Source: Deltaproteobacteria bacterium RBG_13_61_14 (lineage in GTDB: Bacteria; RBG-13-61-14). Taken from it: DNA of 6,089 nucleotides. This document shows positions 5,728-6,089 of this stretch, piece by piece. A program made the translations under genes and the position numbers. Within the stretch, counting starts at the first letter, position 1, and every line of letters starts with the position of its first letter. Below the pieces are notes generated by a model. The model saw only the letters and a list, made by a program, of their open reading frames with translations. It made no database searches and was not told where the DNA came from. The stretch lies in contig MGQK01000089.1 of assembly GCA_001797815.1 (NCBI GenBank), positions 15,744 to 21,832 on the forward strand. Direction: 5' to 3'.

Positions 5728-5905
5728 GGGGAAGAACTGGTGGAAAAGATTGAGGAAGCGAGAGAAACTGGAAGGAAAGGAAAAAATTGTTAAGCGGTGC
5801 TTGACAGGGATTGGAAATTTTGATCTGAAAAGCGGTATTGTTATGCTTGCTGAGCCAGGGGCCGTGGTGAAGAGGATCAAGAGAATGGCAGCAAAAAGCA
5901 TGTAA
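5708..5905 (+). CDS. Doubtful small basic protein
   Basis: An open frame of 65 residues from ATG 5708 to TAA 5903-5905, with a strong Shine-Dalgarno (GAGGAGGG, 5692-5699) 8 bases upstream. I do not recognise the product. It is rich in Lys/Arg (for example KNWWKRLRKREKLEGKEK near 9-26) with a slightly hydrophobic patch near 41-50 and a basic C-terminus (VKRIKRMAAKSM). Its first residues, MSYVVY, are encoded by a heptamer repeat array, and it lies in a repeat-filled AT-richer stretch, so it may be a chance frame whose purine-rich 5' leader merely resembles a ribosome binding site. If real, it is unrelated in composition to the upstream operon. Confidence 0.2.
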   Translation: MSYVVYRGKNWWKRLRKREKLEGKEKIVKRCLTGIGNFDLKSGIVMLAEPGAVVKRIKRMAAKSM

Positions 5906-6003
5906 AAACAACTGGTTACACAAAGGTAGTCGGTTCCTGGTTTTGGCCTCGCCAGATTCATTTCATCTCTCTATTATATGGAGAAATGTTGCAGTTTTTG
6001 AGG

Positions 6004-6077
6004 AATTTTAGATTTTAGATTTTTGATTTTGGATTGATAAACCGCTGTAAATCTGAAATCCCCAATCTAAAATTAAA
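6004..6077. repeat. Inverted pair of AT-rich heptamer arrays
   Basis: Left arm, four 7-mers from 6005: ATTTTAG, ATTTTAG, ATTTTTG, ATTTTGG. Right arm, four 7-mers from 6050: AATCTGA, AATCCCC, AATCTAA, AATTAAA. The outermost segments AATTTTAGATT (6004-6014) and AATCTAAAATT (6064-6074) are exact reverse complements over 11 bp, and the inner parts pair partially around a spacer containing ACCGCTG. It could fold as an AT-rich hairpin, but it is not a typical terminator. Confidence 0.7.
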
Positions 6078-6089
6078 CCAGGTTTCCCT

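Larger units (their letters stand above)
4849..6089. other. Repeat-rich intergenic spacer without a recognisable gene
   Basis: About 1.2 kb in which no frame on either strand gives a recognisable protein. It is a mosaic of short tandem words, inverted repeats and hairpins, annotated separately below. Base composition drops from GC-rich in the gene cluster to AT-rich after about 5700. The stretch 5281-5380 holds only T- and A-rich sequence without a convincing signal. The stretch 5906-6000 likewise shows nothing beyond one GTAGTCGGT word at 5926-5934, which repeats 4894-4902. I see no tRNA, rRNA, CRISPR array or transposase in it. Confidence 0.8.

Noticed and set aside
5801-5829. TTGACA (5801-5806) as a -35 promoter box
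   Set aside because: No acceptable -10 hexamer lies at 16-18 bases downstream and no gene follows in the expected place.
5456-5905. Longer plus-strand frame extending the small basic frame upstream, with 7-residue repeats
   Set aside because: The extension encodes hairpins and tandem repeats, and the peptide periodicity follows trivially from a 21-base DNA repeat.
5482-5961. Minus-strand frame of about 159 codons with a hydrophobic N-terminal segment
   Set aside because: The Phe/Leu-rich start is the complement of Lys/Glu-rich purine DNA and the rest is repeat-derived; no supported start signal was seen.

Overview
This is a GC-rich bacterial window in two parts. Positions 3-4848 hold one compact, all-plus-strand gene cluster. 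Positions 4849-6089 contain no gene I can name and are packed with short repeats and hairpins. The gene cluster has bacterial-type spacing: gaps of 4-9 bases, one stop/start overlap, and ATG or GTG starts. I cannot name the organism. The repeat-rich spacer resembles, from memory, those of uncultured anaerobic lineages such as Desulfobacterota or Aminicenantes-type bacteria, but that is a weak impression and not an assignment.

Gene cluster, in order: (1) the 3' end of a START/SRPBCC-like hydrophobic-ligand-binding protein, cut by the window edge; (2) a KtrB/TrkH-type potassium channel subunit with all four selectivity-filter loops; (3) its cytoplasmic partner KtrA/TrkA (RCK domain), with an unusual serine in the nucleotide-binding glycine loop; (4) a metallo-beta-lactamase-fold hydrolase with a complete metal-ligand set, whose GTG start overlaps the ktrA stop; (5) a sodium:solute symporter (SSF family) of 589 residues. 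The tight spacing suggests one transcript. Functionally, KtrB and KtrA would form a Na+- or membrane-potential-dependent K+ uptake system, and the SSF protein would use the sodium gradient to import an unidentified solute. The roles of the hydrolase and the SRPBCC protein in this unit are unknown.

Spacer: at least six different short tandem-word families occur in about 1.2 kb, and most share a 7-base period (GTAGTCR, GTGnnCA, CAACCGC, TATATCG, ATTTTAG with its complement AATCTAA, plus a 21-base unit). Interspersed are a 12-bp inverted repeat enclosing a second large inverted repeat, two adjacent REP-like hairpins, a 9-base repeat (CACAGATTN), and one 26-base segment present twice. Base composition shifts towards AT after about 5700. 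One small basic open frame (5708-5905) has a good Shine-Dalgarno but begins inside a repeat and is doubtful. The window's main interest is this heptamer-repeat mosaic rather than a new protein system.
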